From assembly GCA_964017065.1 (NCBI GenBank), contig OZ024784.1:11203152-11267151 (forward strand): a DNA stretch of 64,000 nucleotides, written 5' to 3'. Of this stretch, positions 12,656 through 25,065 are shown in pieces. Every line of letters begins with the position of its first letter. Position 1 is the first letter of the stretch. This DNA is from Haliclona indistincta (lineage: Eukaryota; Porifera; Demospongiae; Haplosclerida; Chalinidae). The notes below the pieces were generated by a model. That model was given only the letters and a program-made list of their open reading frames with translations, ran no database searches and was not told the DNA's origin. The position numbers were made by a program, and so were the translations under genes.

Positions 12656-12794
12656 AAAGAAAGACACAAAGAACTCCTTTGTTGGTTGACAGTACTTAAT
12701 ACATTAGGTACTGCCAGAACGCCGTTCAGCACAGTCCACATGGTGCCTCAGCTATTTTAACCCACCCTTCACTCCATCCCCTAAATTACCACTA

Positions 12795-13200
12795 CAGTGC
12801 AACCTCGATTATCCGGACAGCTTTGGCCACCGAAAATTTGTAGACGTCCGGATAACCGAAAAAGTCCGGATAAGGAAAATCAAGGTGGCGGCCGTTCACA
12901 AGCATCCGAACAGAGGCTTAGATCGTTGATATCGCACTCTCTTGTTTATGCAAACATTGTTTCCTACTGTGGGGAGGTGAAATACACCAGACCGTTTGGC
13001 TACAGAACTGTAGAAAACAACGAGCAAACAGCAGCATTGCCGTTAATTATATTCATAACATGTAACATTGTAAGCACTAATTATATTCTTAGAATTTTGT
13101 ACATACCAAATATCTAATTATCCGAAAACAAGCTCCTCCAGCTAGTCCGGATAATCAAGGGTACGGATAATTGAGGTCCGGATAATCGAGGGTTTGGCGG
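12795..13200. mobile_element. pogo/Tigger-like MITE, TA target
   Basis: Left end CAGTGCAACCTCGATTATCC after TA (12793-12794); right end GATAATCGAGGGTTTGGCGG before TA (13201-13202). The paired 'TCGATTATCCGGAC' words are typical of pogo-like Tc1/mariner elements. The terminal few bases of the two ends do not match exactly. An interior ORF of 106 codons shows no transposase motif. Confidence 0.65.
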
Positions 13201-13303
13201 TAATAAATTGTCTCCCCAAACGAGCAAAGGGAGATTGGATCAGCATCCATTTAACTGAAGAGTCAGAGACTCTCAAAAGATTATTTGATATCAATACGGT
13301 ATC

Positions 13304-16300
13304 CAGTGGCGGATCCAGGGGGGGAATCGGGGGCCAATTCCCCCATTCGCGAGCACGTTAATTAATTCATAGACTATTTTATTGATTGCCACGCCTCTCG
13401 ATCGTTAACACGTGCATGAGCTCATACATATACATGACGAGCAGCTAGCTGGGGACTACTAGTACTGTAGTATTAAGTTAGTCTGCAACCATGAGGAGAG
13501 GTCGAAGTTCCAAGAGATCGACAAAGCAGCCCTGTGTAGGCAGCATGAACATTTGCCAGTTTTTTAACAGGTAATATTAATTAACTTAGTTAGTGCATGC
13601 AACCAGGCATGCAGTCCTGACACCTGACACTAACGCTGGTCTCTTTTATGCATTTAGTCCAGGTCCTAGTACTCAACCATCGGTACATACTGCTGATGAT
13701 TGTGAAGAAGGCACTTCTTCACTGCTACCTGCTCTTGCTGTACTGACACACCAGACTGAGAGTGAAAGTGATACAGAAATCACTTCAAAGCAGCTGGCAG
13801 AGCCAGATTTATCTATAACCTCGAGTGACGGTGAATCAGACGCTTATGATATTAGTGATCAAGAGCCAGCCAGTACCATCCAGGGTAACTTTCAACATAC
13901 TCAATCGCTTGTGCCTGATGATCATGTTACTTGCACTGATGATGCATCATTGCATGCAGCTGTTAGTTCAGGAGATTTGGGCAGGTTGCCTTACTAAAAA
14001 CAGAGAGAAAAATTACTGATCAGGGGAAGTTTGCCCTTATATCAAATCACTTTGTTCCCTCTCGTGCATACAAATTTCCTTCTCGTGTTGTTGGAAGTCG
14101 TAGTCGTACATTTCAACATAACTGGTTGGATAAATTCAAAGGTTTGGTATATTCTGAGTTACAAAATGGAGGCTATTGTATGTATTGTGTCTTGTTTGCT
14201 AAAGAAGGGGGTAGGATCAACACACTTGGTGCTCTAGTAAATATGCCTTTGATTGATTTTAAAAGAGGTACAGAGAAAATTAACATTCACTTTGCCAAGA
14301 AGTTTCACATTGAGTCTGTAGAAGCGGCGGAATCATTTGTTACAGTAATGAATAAACCAGAATTGGCTATTGATCGTCGTCTCAGCTCAGAAAGAAGTAG
14401 GCGGGCTGCCAAGAATAGTCAGATTTTAATGTCAAATGCTGAGAGTGTGATATTTTGTGGTCGTCAAAATATTGCATTAAGAGGCCATCGAGATGACATG
14501 CTAGCCACAAAGAAAGATCCAACAGCTAATCGCGGCAACTTTCTAGCACTTTTGCAATTTAGGGTGCAAGCAGGTGACTTGATACTTAAAGAGCACCTTG
14601 AGAATGCCCCCAGAAATGCTCTATATACTAGTAAAACTGTGCAGAATGAGCTAATTACTATATGTGGTAGCATTATCAGAGTCAAAATGGCACAAGAAGC
14701 TGTGTTTTTTTTCTGTGATTGCAGATGAGGCTACAGATGCAGCAAATGATGAGCAGCTATCGATTAGCTTGAGGTTCGTGCATGACAATGAACCGTGTGA
14801 AAGGTTTGTGGCTTTTCACGAGTGTAAGACTGGAGTCACTGGCTCAGCTATTGCTCAAGACATTTTGTCTAAGCTAGGCGAATTACAGCTGCATTTTTTG
14901 TGTGGCCAAGCATATGATGGGGCAGGTGCCATGGCTGGAAGATCTAAAGGTGTTTCAGAATGCATTCTGTCAAAGTATCCCAAGGCTCTGTATACCCATT
15001 GCGCACCACATCGGTTGAATCTTTGTGTAGTTAATTGTTGTTCAATTCAAGAAGTAACATGACGCAAACTGCAGACATGATCTCACGCTTCTTTAGCAAC
15101 TCACCTAAGAGGCAACTTCATTTAGAAGCCAGGATTGACTGCACAATGCCCGGTGAACAGCGAAAGAAGCTGAAAGCGCTATGTAGAACTCGTTGGGTAC
15201 AGCGTCATGAAGCATTTGAAGTTTTTTGTGACTTGTTCACACCAACCTTTTGTTGCTTTGAGTCAATTGTACATAGTGCAGCATCTGACTGGAATAGGGA
15301 AACTCACTCAGATGCTCAGTCTTTTCTGCTAGCTATGTCTCAGTTTCCATTCATAGTTGCTCTAGTGCTTACTCATAGAGTTTTGGCATACACCAAAGGG
15401 CTTAGCGTGCAGCTTCAAGGGCGCTACTGTGATGTTGTTCGTGCACATCAAGAGATAGAAACAGTTAAAACAGCTGTCAGTAAGGCACGTTCTGAGATAG
15501 ATACATTTCATTCACGTGTGTATGAACAGGCTCTCGCGATTAGCCAGAGTATTGATGTTGATGAATCGGCACCGAGAGTTGCAAGAAGACAGCTACACAG
15601 GTCACATGTTCCCGCGAGCAATACTTCTGATTACTACAAACGGAGTCTCACAATTCCACTTCTTGACCACCTGATCTCCGAACTAAACTCTCGCTTTGAC
15701 ACAAGCTGTTCACAAAACTTACTTGAGTTTATGCAACTATTGCCATCTGAGATTTCTAAGGAAGCATCAACATTGGGTCCAGAAAGCTTCAGTTCTGTAT
15801 TACAACAGTATGGTGATTTCTTACCATCACCAAGATCATTTGATGCTGAGCTCCATTTGTGGCAAACCAAGTGGAGCAGTTCAGATCTAGCGGCAGAGCT
15901 AAACACCCCAGCCAAAGTTTTGCCCTCTACAGACAATATCTTCTATGCTAATATTCACATTTTACTCAAAATATTAAGTACTCTGCCAGTCACTAGCTGC
16001 GAGTGTGAGCGGTCAATCAGCATGCTACGACTTTTGAAGACATCACATCGTAGTACAATGTCTGAAGAAAGACTGAATGGACTTGCAATGCTACAATATC
16101 ATCGAGATATACCAATTACAGCAGCAGAAGTTGTTGAAGAGTATGTGCACTGCCATCCAAGAAGGCTTCTTATGGCAAATCCACTCGCAGACTAGTTAAC
16201 AATTAATGTACACATGCAGTTATATAACAGCATCATCATTGTATAACATATTAATTTTTTGTTATTATACCAGGATTATTTTATGACAACAGTAACATTG

Positions 16301-16435
16301 TAGTAGCACAACTTCACAAGACGCAAAGCCAATTGTAATGAATAAATTGAATTTCAAGAATTTCATGAATAATAATTAGTTATTTGCTTAAAAAAATTAT
16401 TGGCCCCCCTTTTTCAAATCCTGTATCCGCCCCTG
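13304..16435 (+). mobile_element. hAT-superfamily element with TTF/DUF4371-type transposase, 5-bp TSD
   Basis: Terminal repeats CAGTGGCGGATCCAGG and, inverted, CAGGGGCGGATACAGG enclose 3132 bp. The direct repeat GTATC lies on both sides (13299-13303 and 16436-16440). Five bases is short for hAT in general, but the TIR and the encoded protein are hAT-type. Confidence 0.85.
13491..16195 (+). pseudogene. ZMYM-like hAT transposase (TTF finger, DUF4371, hAT dimerisation), three frameshifts
   Basis: Exon 1 begins MRRGRSSKRSTKQPC (13491) and ends at AACAG|GTAATA. Exon 2 probably starts after TGCATTTAG at 13656. The order is: a Ser/Glu/Asp-rich leader; a TTF-type finger (FQHNWLDKFKGLVYSELQNG, CMYCVLFA); DUF4371 with FFSVIADEATDAAN and AYDGAGAMAG; RFFSNSPKRQ; and a C-terminal hAT dimerisation domain (CECERSISMLRLLKT). 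Frame changes occur near 13990, in the T run near 14705 and near 15055. Inactive as it stands; the C-terminal half (15035-16195, 386 codons) is the longest open part. Confidence 0.9.
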
Positions 16436-16440
16436 GTATC

Positions 16441-16734
16441 AAATAATACGGTATCAAGAAGACGCTTTAATGAAACTAAAGCAATCATGAGATTGACCAA
16501 TGATTATCACTGGTTGACACAAACAACGTTCTGCTCGAAACAATAATTATTTAGTGCGATTAGTCGAGTTGTCCAAAATTAGGTCACAAGAAGAGTGCTT
16601 CCAGCTTAGGGAAGCCACTTGTTGTGGTCTTAACGTTGCTCACAACTAGCAACAGTCTATGAATATAATTATAGTGTGGTTGCTGACATAGCAACTCTTT
16701 ACACAACAAACTACAGCCAATAGTAACTGTACAA
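16441..16734. other. Intron sequence, no feature seen
   Basis: A short stretch between the hAT element and HPF1 copy 5; nothing recognised. Confidence 0.35.
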
Positions 16735-19232
16735 GAAAATTAAAAAGATTTCTATCGAAATCAAAAGGATGTAGGGTTGTGAAATCTACCACTGGTCCAC
16801 AATGTAAACTAACAAGGAACAAGCATAGAATGGTAACACGATTGACTTGCTAACAGACCATAGATCCCTACATCAGTGGCTGCTGTGGTTGGTTATAACT
16901 AGTTCAGCTAGTTGCTGTTGACTGACACCTAACATGCATTCAGCTTGTGACAAAATATTGATCTTATGTACATGTACAGCCACTGATGTAGGGATCTATG
17001 GTCTGTTAGCAAGTCAATCGTGTTACCATTCTATGCTTGTTCCTTGTTAGTTTACATTGTGGACCAGTGGTAGATTTCACAACCCTACATCCTTTTGATT
17101 TCGATAGAAATCTTTTTAATTTTCTTGTTTGTGTCCTTTTTTCTTTTTCAGCGAAGTGCAGTTCAATATCATGCACGTACTGAGCCGTCTTTGTTTCCAC
17201 CATTGGTTTAGTTTTCCTGTTGTTGGTGGCTTTTCTTTATTATTAAGAATCTTAAACTTGTAGCTAATAATAATTGTTATGCTGTACATATCAGCTCGCC
17301 TACACATGCATGTACAGTGCTTCCAGTCTAGACATTCCAAAATTGCACATTTCACTAACATGAAATGTTTTTACTCATAAAAACTAAACGATAGGTTTTC
17401 TAGCAGTCAAACTTGGTGAGAAGGCTGATACATCCTTCTAGAGTAAGTGTGCTTAGTCTAAACTGCAAGCCTTACTTGATCTCAAAGATACAAATGGTGA
17501 AGTGGCAGTTGTCGGAAACACCCAATTAGCTTTTATTTTTAGACCATAAAATCTGTAAGAAGCTTAGTTAAGGAAAAATCTTTGGTATGCAGGCGAACAA
17601 CTAGTTCATCTACCAAATACTCTAGAGCCAATGCTTAACTATCACGCAAACTAAAGTTCGGTCCAAAACAAACTCAAAAATCAACAAAAAATCAAAGTCA
17701 GAAAGTTTTTAGACTCAAAAATCTGCAACTTTGCGAGTTAAGAAAAAGCGCTCCGCAGGCAAGTAGCCTTATGCCTTAGCTAATCACAGCTCTTCGCTCG
17801 TGGCTGTAACTTACACCGTCGGCGAATACGAGGTGCTGGTAGCAGTAGCACTCGCCCGCTCTGTTCGTCTTCGTCTTAGTTTATGACGTGTCAATGACGT
17901 TTTCCAAGTTGATGACCGTACATTCCCGCATATTCTATCGGATATGCAGATAAATTGACGTCATCAATCTGGCAAGAGTCATTGGCACGTCATAACTAAG
18001 ACGAAGACGAACAGAGCGGGCGAGTGCTGCTGCTACCAGCACCTCGTATTCGCCGACGGTGTAAGTTACAGCCACGAGCGAAGAGCTGTGATTAGCTAAG
18101 GCATAAGGCTACTTGCCTGCGGAGCGCTTTTTCTTAACTCGCAAAGTTGCAGATTTTTGAGTCTAAAAACTTTCTGACTTTGATTTTTTGTTGATTTTTG
18201 AGTTTGTTTTGGACCGAACTTTAGTTTGCGTGATAGTTAAGCATTGGCTCTAGAGTATCTGGTAGATGAACTAGTTGTTCGCCTGCACACCAAAGATTTT
18301 TCCTTAACTAAGCTTCTTACAGATTTTATGGTCTAAAAATAAAAGCTAATTGGGTGTTTCCGACAGCTGCCACTTCACCATTTGTATCTTTGAGATCAAG
18401 TAAGGCTTGCAGTTTAGACTAAGCACACTTACTCTAGAAGGATGTATCAGCCTTCTCACCAAGTTTGACTGCTAGAAAACCTATCGTTTAGTTTTTATGA
18501 GTAAAAACATTTCATGTTAGTGAAATGTGCAATTTTGGAATGTCTAGACTGGAAGCACTGTAGTGGATACGAGCCCCGCCCACAATTGTTTGTAGACATG
18601 TACGGCGGTTGTAATTATCTGGCAAGCGCAGAATTGTGATCCTATACGAGCTTACCGTTCTTCGAAGACTCCAGACCAATACATGTACATGTATGTGTTG
18701 TCCGTGACCCATAAGGCGCGCGGCGATACTCAAGCTAGTGCTTGGTCACGTGCGCTAACCACTGCTTGGTCACGTGCGTATTGCGCAATCACATCAATGG
18801 CGTCTAACACTTAGCTGACAATGGATCACGATCGAAAAATCGCGGAATTTATATCGACGTTTCGCTAAAAACTAAGTTCGAAAGGCACCTGCCAGGAGAA
18901 TTTCATGACTGTTCATGGGTGTTTTGGTCTCGGTATTTCTTGCGTAAAGGCGCTAGGCGTGCTGAAGAAAGAAAGAAAGAAGAAAGAAGAAAACGAAGAC
19001 GACGAAACACGATTTTCACCGTTTCCAGGTTCGTCACTTTAGTAACAACTTCGAGCAATCTCCTTGCTACTGTAAGATGGGGCAACGCCAGAGAGCAGAT
19101 TTAAGTGTCTTTTGACGTATACAATTCATGACCAGGCGAAATATCAGCGTTTGAACGCTAATACATAGTATGTAGCCGCCATCTTGTTTTCTCGTTCAAC
19201 CCTACATAGGGAGGCACTACCGTGCCTCCCTA
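16735..19232. mobile_element. HPF1 copy 5 (split by a palindromic TA element)
   Basis: Palindrome arms lie at about 16735-16880 and 16980-17120. The body is interrupted at 17315-18560, then continues with the 'acgagccccgcccac' and GCACGTGACC words, the CTTT tract and GTAGCCGCCATCTTG. It ends in the perfect hairpin TAGGGAGGCAC-TACC-GTGCCTCCCTA (19207-19232). Orientation is the same as copy 9 at 51540, to which it is very similar. Confidence 0.87.
17315..18560. mobile_element. Long palindromic element (584-bp arms), TA target, in HPF1 copy 5
   Basis: Ends CAGTGCTTCCAGTCTAGACA and its inverse, with TA on both sides (17313-17314 and 18561-18562), as expected for Tc1/mariner-type insertion. The arms 17315-17898 and 17977-18560 are the same length and nearly identical, around a 78-base centre. 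No protein is encoded. High arm identity points to recent origin or gene conversion between arms. Confidence 0.9.
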
Positions 19233-20088
19233 ATACTCAGCTAGCATTTCAAAGGCGCTGCCCTAGCCAACACGCATTTTAGCATAAAACTTCGCCATCG
19301 CACGCTGGATCTAGACGTCCTTTAGTTCTACGCGAACGCCAAAACGTGGGCTAAACCGTAGCAGAACGATTCTAAATAAACGCCACACTGCCGAGAAAAA
19401 CGAGAAATTCATGCTTCTCGAAGAGCAATGGTACTTTCTAGGTGCACTGGTGAAAAAAAATCGCTCTGTTACTAGATTGTAGCTTTGTTGAAACTTGTAT
19501 TTCTGGAATCTTGAGCTCATTCAAATCTTCACTGGTGAGTTTCATGAATAAACACGTCGATCATGGACCACGTCTCTCCGTGTTCTTGCGAGCAAGCCAG
19601 CCCATTACATTTCATGATACGAGTAGCTATCTAGACGCACTAGCAATACTGCTAATATCGCTCTGTCTGCTGCTTTAGTTTTCCAGAAATACTGACCATA
19701 GCAATGCAGCACCGTGAATATTAATTAGTTGCATGCACCCTTAATAACAATATTTGTTATTGTTTTTAAAGTATAATTATGTGTGGACAAGATCAAAGTT
19801 ACCACACTTCCTGTATTACGTATTTTGTGAACCGTGCTACTGTACAATAAATTCATATTGAACGCACTTTAATTTCCCCATAATTATAGCACGCTGAGTG
19901 AGCAAAAACCAATGATATTCTCGATCATCAATAGCAAATACAAATCGAAAACATTTCAATGTATGTTGGTGACTTGGTGGCTGCTCTTTTTCATCATTAC
20001 CCACAATTTATCTTTCGAGATCCTAAACTGCCATTAATGACTAATCCCCGTCGCAGCCGTAACTGTTACCGCATTGTGTTATTATACC
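19233..20088. other. Intron sequence with one orphan TTAA-type end
   Basis: At 19709-19743 the words 'gaatattaattag' and 'gcacccTTAA' resemble the right end of the TTAA-C family (compare 55165-55208), but no left partner was found nearby. The rest is unrecognised. Confidence 0.4.
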
Positions 20089-20096
20089 GTATAACC

Positions 20097-20833
20097 CAGG
20101 GGGTGCCAGTGGCGGAAATGTTCGACCCCAGGCCGGTTTTTTACATAGCCCCATTACCCACCCACTACGTCATAACGTGTCATATAATGACATTCACAAT
20201 ACAAGCTAATTAATATTCATGAACAGATGACGATCGCGTACACGTAGCTCGTCGTCGATAGCGCGAGTGTAGTATCGATCGCGATCATGCAGAACACTGC
20301 TGCAGCAAGCAGAGCGACTGCGCTACCGCTGTGAATGCCAAGATTAAGCGACTACCTCGTTTCAGAGCCAGAGAGCTCGTCGCAGAAAACGCACCCGATG
20401 CTGCTAAAACTCCACGATTAGATAGCTTCTTTTGACGGAAGAACAACACTCAAGAGCTGAGTGCAGCTGAATCTACTGCAGAAGCTGGTGAGTAGATCGA
20501 ATAACTGCCTGGCTCAGAAGCAGCTGCTTGGCATGCATTATGCTAGCCACGCCTCCAGTCCACACCCTCCACGGCATAATGCATGCATGATGCCTTTACT
20601 TACCTGCTTTTTACAGTGTATGTGTATACACACTGTAAATAATAACAAAAGCAAGTTATATCTGCATGATATAGACCTCTTCTGGTGTCAAGAACCTGTA
20701 AAACAACTCTACAGAGCACCAGAAATGTAGTGGCTAAAATTTACGCAAAATGACTTTTTGTGTAAAAACCCTCTCAACCCACCCACCCACTTTTTGGACT
20801 GGGGTCGGTAATTTTTCTTTCTGGTACCCCCTG
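20097..20833. mobile_element. Non-autonomous hAT element, 8-bp TSD
   Basis: Ends CAGGGGGTGCCAG and CTGGTACCCCCTG are inverted repeats. The 8-base GTATAACC lies directly outside both ends (20089-20096 and 20834-20841), typical of hAT. A short coding remnant near 20334-20435 (KIKRLPRFRARELVAEN then RLDSFF and a stop) may be the start of an ancestral transposase. A perfect-looking hairpin TTTACAGTGT...ACACTGTAAA lies at about 20609-20638. Confidence 0.88.
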
Positions 20834-20869
20834 GTATAACCGGTAATTTTCGACACCGAAATATTTCGT

Positions 20870-22030
20870 ACAACACTTGGCGGTCGCTGTAAAAAACTGC
20901 TCCTGCAAAAAATCTGGCAAGGACTGGAACGGCTGCCTCCCACATCATCATGCTGTCTGCACAAATCAACTCTCTCTGTGTTGTCCTCCGTCGCAAGACA
21001 ACACTGCTAGTCGACTATCAGCGAAGACATCTAAGCTGATTGATGTCAACCTCGCAAAATCTGCAAGCTCTGAGCCTGAGGACACGAATCTTGACATCCA
21101 ACTACAGATATCAGCCGATCCTACGTCAACCGACTGCATGTCCTCCCTTTCAATTCCCTTCTTTCTCCCCGATTTCAAATTCTACCTTCTATTGGGACAA
21201 AAGAGATGCTGAGTCAGTTACACACTCCATAGAGCAGTGCCACAATGAGATAGTCCATTAGAGAAGAAACAGTTTCAAAGTCTCTTCTGGCAAAGCAGGT
21301 AAAGCTTTGTCCATGAACTGACTCGTCTTTTTCAAGCCTATGCTTCAGGATCTCCTCTGCCCTTTATGCTACAATGATTATGCTAGCACTTCTCCTCCAA
21401 AAAACCTCGCATTAAATCTAAATGAGCCGACCACTCCAAACACCTTAAATGTCGCCTACAGCTCTGGTCTGATGGTAATTTCGAAAGTTTACTTAAGGAA
21501 TGTCGCACAATCCAACGCCAATTTGTTCTTGATTCACGCAATCCATCCACATAGTTCGTAAATCACAAGATGGAGAGAAGGGTAAAAGCTGCTCTCGACT
21601 AATATCACAAGACAACTTTAGAAGAACACTCTACTCAGACAGCACCAAAGACATCTTCATCCTCAAAGACAACTAATCTTTCACTCAGCTATCATCCCCT
21701 CTCAAACCACTCCTACCCAACAACAATTCTCTCACCCAATCCTGTTTGACAAGATTGACAGACTCTTACTTCACAAAACTATTCTCATGGATGGTGCTGC
21801 TGACCCTTATGATCCTGACTGCAGCGCATGGAGACGCCTGTGCTCATCATTCAAGTCTGCTTCCTCTGTTCTATGTGAAGTACTGGCCTCCTTTGCATCT
21901 TATTGACCCCAAAGGTCTGACAGCCTTTATTGGTTGCCAGTTAATTGCATTAGGCAAAATTATGTCCGGGAGTACGACCAATAGGTGAAGTTGTCCGACA
22001 CATCATCTGAAAAGCCATTGCTATCACTTG
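20870..22030 (+). pseudogene. LINE-type retrotransposon ORF, 5' part, decayed
   Basis: Fragments in several frames follow one protein: a Cys/His-rich start (CSCKKSGKDWNGCLPHHH), then FYWDKRDAESVTHSIEQCHN with EIVHWRRNSFKV and GKAGKA near 21195-21300. Farther on come PILFDKIDRLLLHKTILMDG and CSAWRRLCSSFKSASSVLCE (21744-21890), then remnants before the reverse-transcriptase core. I recognise this as the N-terminal half of a retrotransposon protein common in sponge and cnidarian genomes; the assignment is from memory of the family. Many stops and shifts. Confidence 0.7.
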
Positions 22031-22121
22031 AGTAAATCCATCCGTCTGCTCGTCCACGTTGTTAAACAAACAAGTAGCACTCAAACATAATTATAGAGAG
22101 AATTTTCCCTTCAATTTCCAC

Positions 22122-23190
22122 TATTCCAATGAACAGATTTCACGAAACCTTCGGCGTGTTGCACATTGTAGAGTTAGTTCCTTAGTTATGGTTTGCAGAA
22201 GGAGCTTTGCAGCTAAAGCCAACCTGCTTGCTATTGAAACTGCACTGCTAGCCAGAAGACAGCAAAGTGCTGACCACAACAGAGACAAGGTGTGTCAAGT
22301 GGGCGTGACCGTGAACACTGAGTACGAGTAGGTAGCCATTGCTCTTGGCTTTGATAGGCTTTTTCTTGAGATGTCTACGCACCCCCAGAGCTGTCCTGCT
22401 GTTTAGATGGAATCTACAAGTACCTAGATAGTCAACAATTGGCGCCTTTGTAGTCAGAGAGGTCCAAGATGGCCGTCAAGGTGAGTCAGCCATACATAAC
22501 TCGAGAACGAAAGCACTTTAGCAAAATCCACGAGTCACATTGCAAGCCATTGTCGTGCTAAGCCTGTTCATACCTTTACCGAGTTTCAGAAGTGAGCGAT
22601 GGTCTCTGCAGCTCGATGGACAGAACGAATGAACAGATTTCACGAAACCCTCGGCGGCGTGTCATGCACATATCTAGCCTTCAAAGAATCAAAGTTGCTG
22701 CAAGTATTAGGTGGTTTGCAATTGCATCGCAGCAGAGATCTGGTTTTCAGGTAGTACTGCTTAATGGCTATTGAAATTATAGGCTGTATCTATATTGAAA
22801 CTGCACTGCTAACCAGAAGACAGCAAAGTGCTGACCACTAGACAAGGTGTGCCAAGTGGGCGTGACCGTGAACGCTGAATAGGTAGCCATTGCTCTGGCT
22901 TTGATAGGCTTTTTCTTGAGATGTCTACGCACCCCCAGAGCTGTCCTGCAGTTTGGATGGAATCTACAAGTACCTAGGTAGTCAACTATGGGCGCTTTTG
23001 TCGTCAGACAGGTCAAAGACGGCCGTCAAGATCAGTGAGCCAGCCATAACTCGAGAACGAAAGCACTTTAGCAAAATCCACGAGTCACATTGCAAGCCAT
23101 TGTCGTGCTAAGCCTGTTCATACCTTTACCGAGTTTCAGAAGTGAGCGATGGTCTCTGCAGCTCGTTGGACAGACAGAATGAACGAATGA
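22122..23190. repeat. Tandem duplication, about 510-bp unit, two copies
   Basis: The block from 'gaacagatttcacgaaacc' at 22131 recurs from 22626. The following 'gcaccgctagccagaagacag'-like text, 'agtgggcgtgaccgtgaac', 'tttgataggctttttcttga' and 'ctcgagaacgaaagcacttt' all appear twice with about 5-10% difference by eye. It separates the two halves of the LINE pseudogene. Confidence 0.88.
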
Positions 23191-23285
23191 CAAACTGAGT
23201 ACCGTAACCCTCGCGCATGCGCCGAGGGTTAATGAACGAATGACAGAGCAACTACCGTAACCCTCGCGCATGCGCCGAGGGTTAA
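23183..23285. repeat. Short tandem repeat with CCCTCGCGCATGCGCCGAGGG hairpin, two units
   Basis: The unit, about 50 bases (atgaacgaatgaca...taccgtaaccctcgcgcatg...), occurs twice. Each copy contains the near-palindrome TAACCCTCGCGC / GCGCCGAGGGTTA able to form a stem. Confidence 0.85.
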
Positions 23286-23299
23286 TAAATACCTACAGA

Positions 23300-23850
23300 G
23301 ACGACATACATCACTTTATTGATGGGAAACCTTGCTCTCATAAGAAGGCACCACACAAGGCAATCCGCTTGCCATGGCTATGTATGCCTTAGCTATCACT
23401 CCACTTATCTGGTTTGCTGATAATGCTTATGCTGTTGGCGATCTCTCTTCCTTAAATTCCTGGTGGAAATGTCTTCAAAGCATCGGTCCTGAATAATAAC
23501 TATGGCTACCATCCAAATGCCTCCAAATCTTGACTAATAAAATTAATAAACAAGACCATCAATTTTAGAGCAAGCTAACTCACTCTTTAACGATACAGGC
23601 ATTTCCATCACTACTGAAGGCCAGTGATACCTTGCGCTGCCCTAGACTCCTCTTTCTTTGTTGAGTCATACGTCCAAAACAAATCAATAGATGGATCCAG
23701 GAAATCAACCAACTATCTGTCATTGTACAATGACAACCTCATGCTGCCTATGGAGCATTCATCCATGTTCTTTCCTTTCTAGAATCATTCCAACATCGAA
23801 AAGATGTTTAAACCTCTTGAAACGACCATCCGCCAATGGTTCTTACCTGC
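23300..23850 (+). pseudogene. LINE-type reverse transcriptase, 3' part, decayed
   Basis: Continues the element at 20870: TQGNPLAMAMYALAITPLIW matches the 'TQGDPLAM' block before the catalytic turn. The catalytic YADD position reads FADN, so the second Asp is lost. It is followed by SSLNSWWKCLQSIGPE and NASKS-like text and several stops. The palm region with the first catalytic Asp is missing, replaced by the duplicated block at 22122-23190. Truncated at 23855 by HPF1 copy 6. Confidence 0.75.
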
Positions 23851-23854
23851 ACTA

Positions 23855-25062
23855 TTAGGGAGGCACAGTAGTGTCTCCCTATGTAGGGTTGAACGAGAAA
23901 ACAAGATGGCGGCTACATACAATGTATTAGCGTTCAAACGCACCTGGTGATGAATTTTATACGTCCAAAGACACTAAGATCTGCTATCTGGCGTTGCCCC
24001 ATCTTACAGTAGCAAGGAGAATGCTCGAAATTGTTGCTAAAGTGACGAACCTGGAAACGGTGAAAGTCGATTTTCGTCATCTTCGTCTTCTTCTTTCTTC
24101 AGCGCGCCTAGAGCCTTTACGCGAACAGTGCTGAGACCAAAACACCCACGAACAGTCGTGAAATTATCCTGGCAGGTGCCTTTTGAACTTTGTTTTTAGC
24201 GAAACGGCGATATAAATACAGCGATTTCTTGATCGTGATCCATTGTCAGCTAAGTGTTAGACGCCATTATTGTGATTGCGCAATACGCACGTGACCAAGC
24301 AGTGGTTACCGCACGTGACCAGGCACTAGCTTGAGTATCACCGCGCCGTATGGATCACGGAGAACACATAGATTGTCTGGAGTCTTCGAAGAACGGTAAG
24401 CTCGTATAGGATCACCATTCTGCGCTTGCCAGATAATTTCAACCGCCGTACAGGTCTACAAGCAAGTGTGGGCGGGCTCGTATCCACTGCATGCATGCAT
24501 GCGTAGGCGAGCTGATATAACGATTATTTTTAGTTACAAATTTAATAATAAATAAAAGCCATCAGCAACAGGAACACTAAACCAATGGTGGAAGCAAAGA
24601 CAGCTCAGTACGTGCATGATATTGAACTGCACTTCACTGAAAAAGAAAAAAAGGACACAAACAAGAAAATTAAAAAGATTTCTTTCGAAATCAAAAGGAT
24701 TTAGGGTTGTGAAATCTACCACTGGTCCACAATGTAAACTAACAAGGAACAAGCATGGAATGGTAACACGATTGACTTGCTAACAGACCATAGATCCCTA
24801 CATCTGTGGCTGTACATAAGATCAATATTTTGTCACAAGCTGAATGCACAAGCTGAATGCACGTTAGGTGTCAATCAACAGCAACTAGCTGAACTAGCTA
24901 TAGCCAACCACAGCAGCCACTGATATAGGGATCTATGGTCTGTTAGCAAGTCAATCGTGTTACCATTCCATGCTTGTTCCTTGTTAGTTTACATTGTGGA
25001 CCAGTGGTAGATTTCACAACCCTACATCCTTTTGATTTTGATAGAAATCTTTTTAATTTTTA
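23855..25062. mobile_element. HPF1 copy 6
   Basis: Opens with TTAGGGAGGCACAGTAGTG and AAGATGGCGGCTAC (23902). The body has the CTTCTTCTTTCTT tract, GCACGTGACC words and the 'gcgggctcgtatccactgca' block. It ends with palindrome arms at about 24657-24806 and 24915-25062, around a short duplication ('aagctgaatgcac' twice) in the centre. Confidence 0.88.
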
Positions 25063-25065
25063 ATT

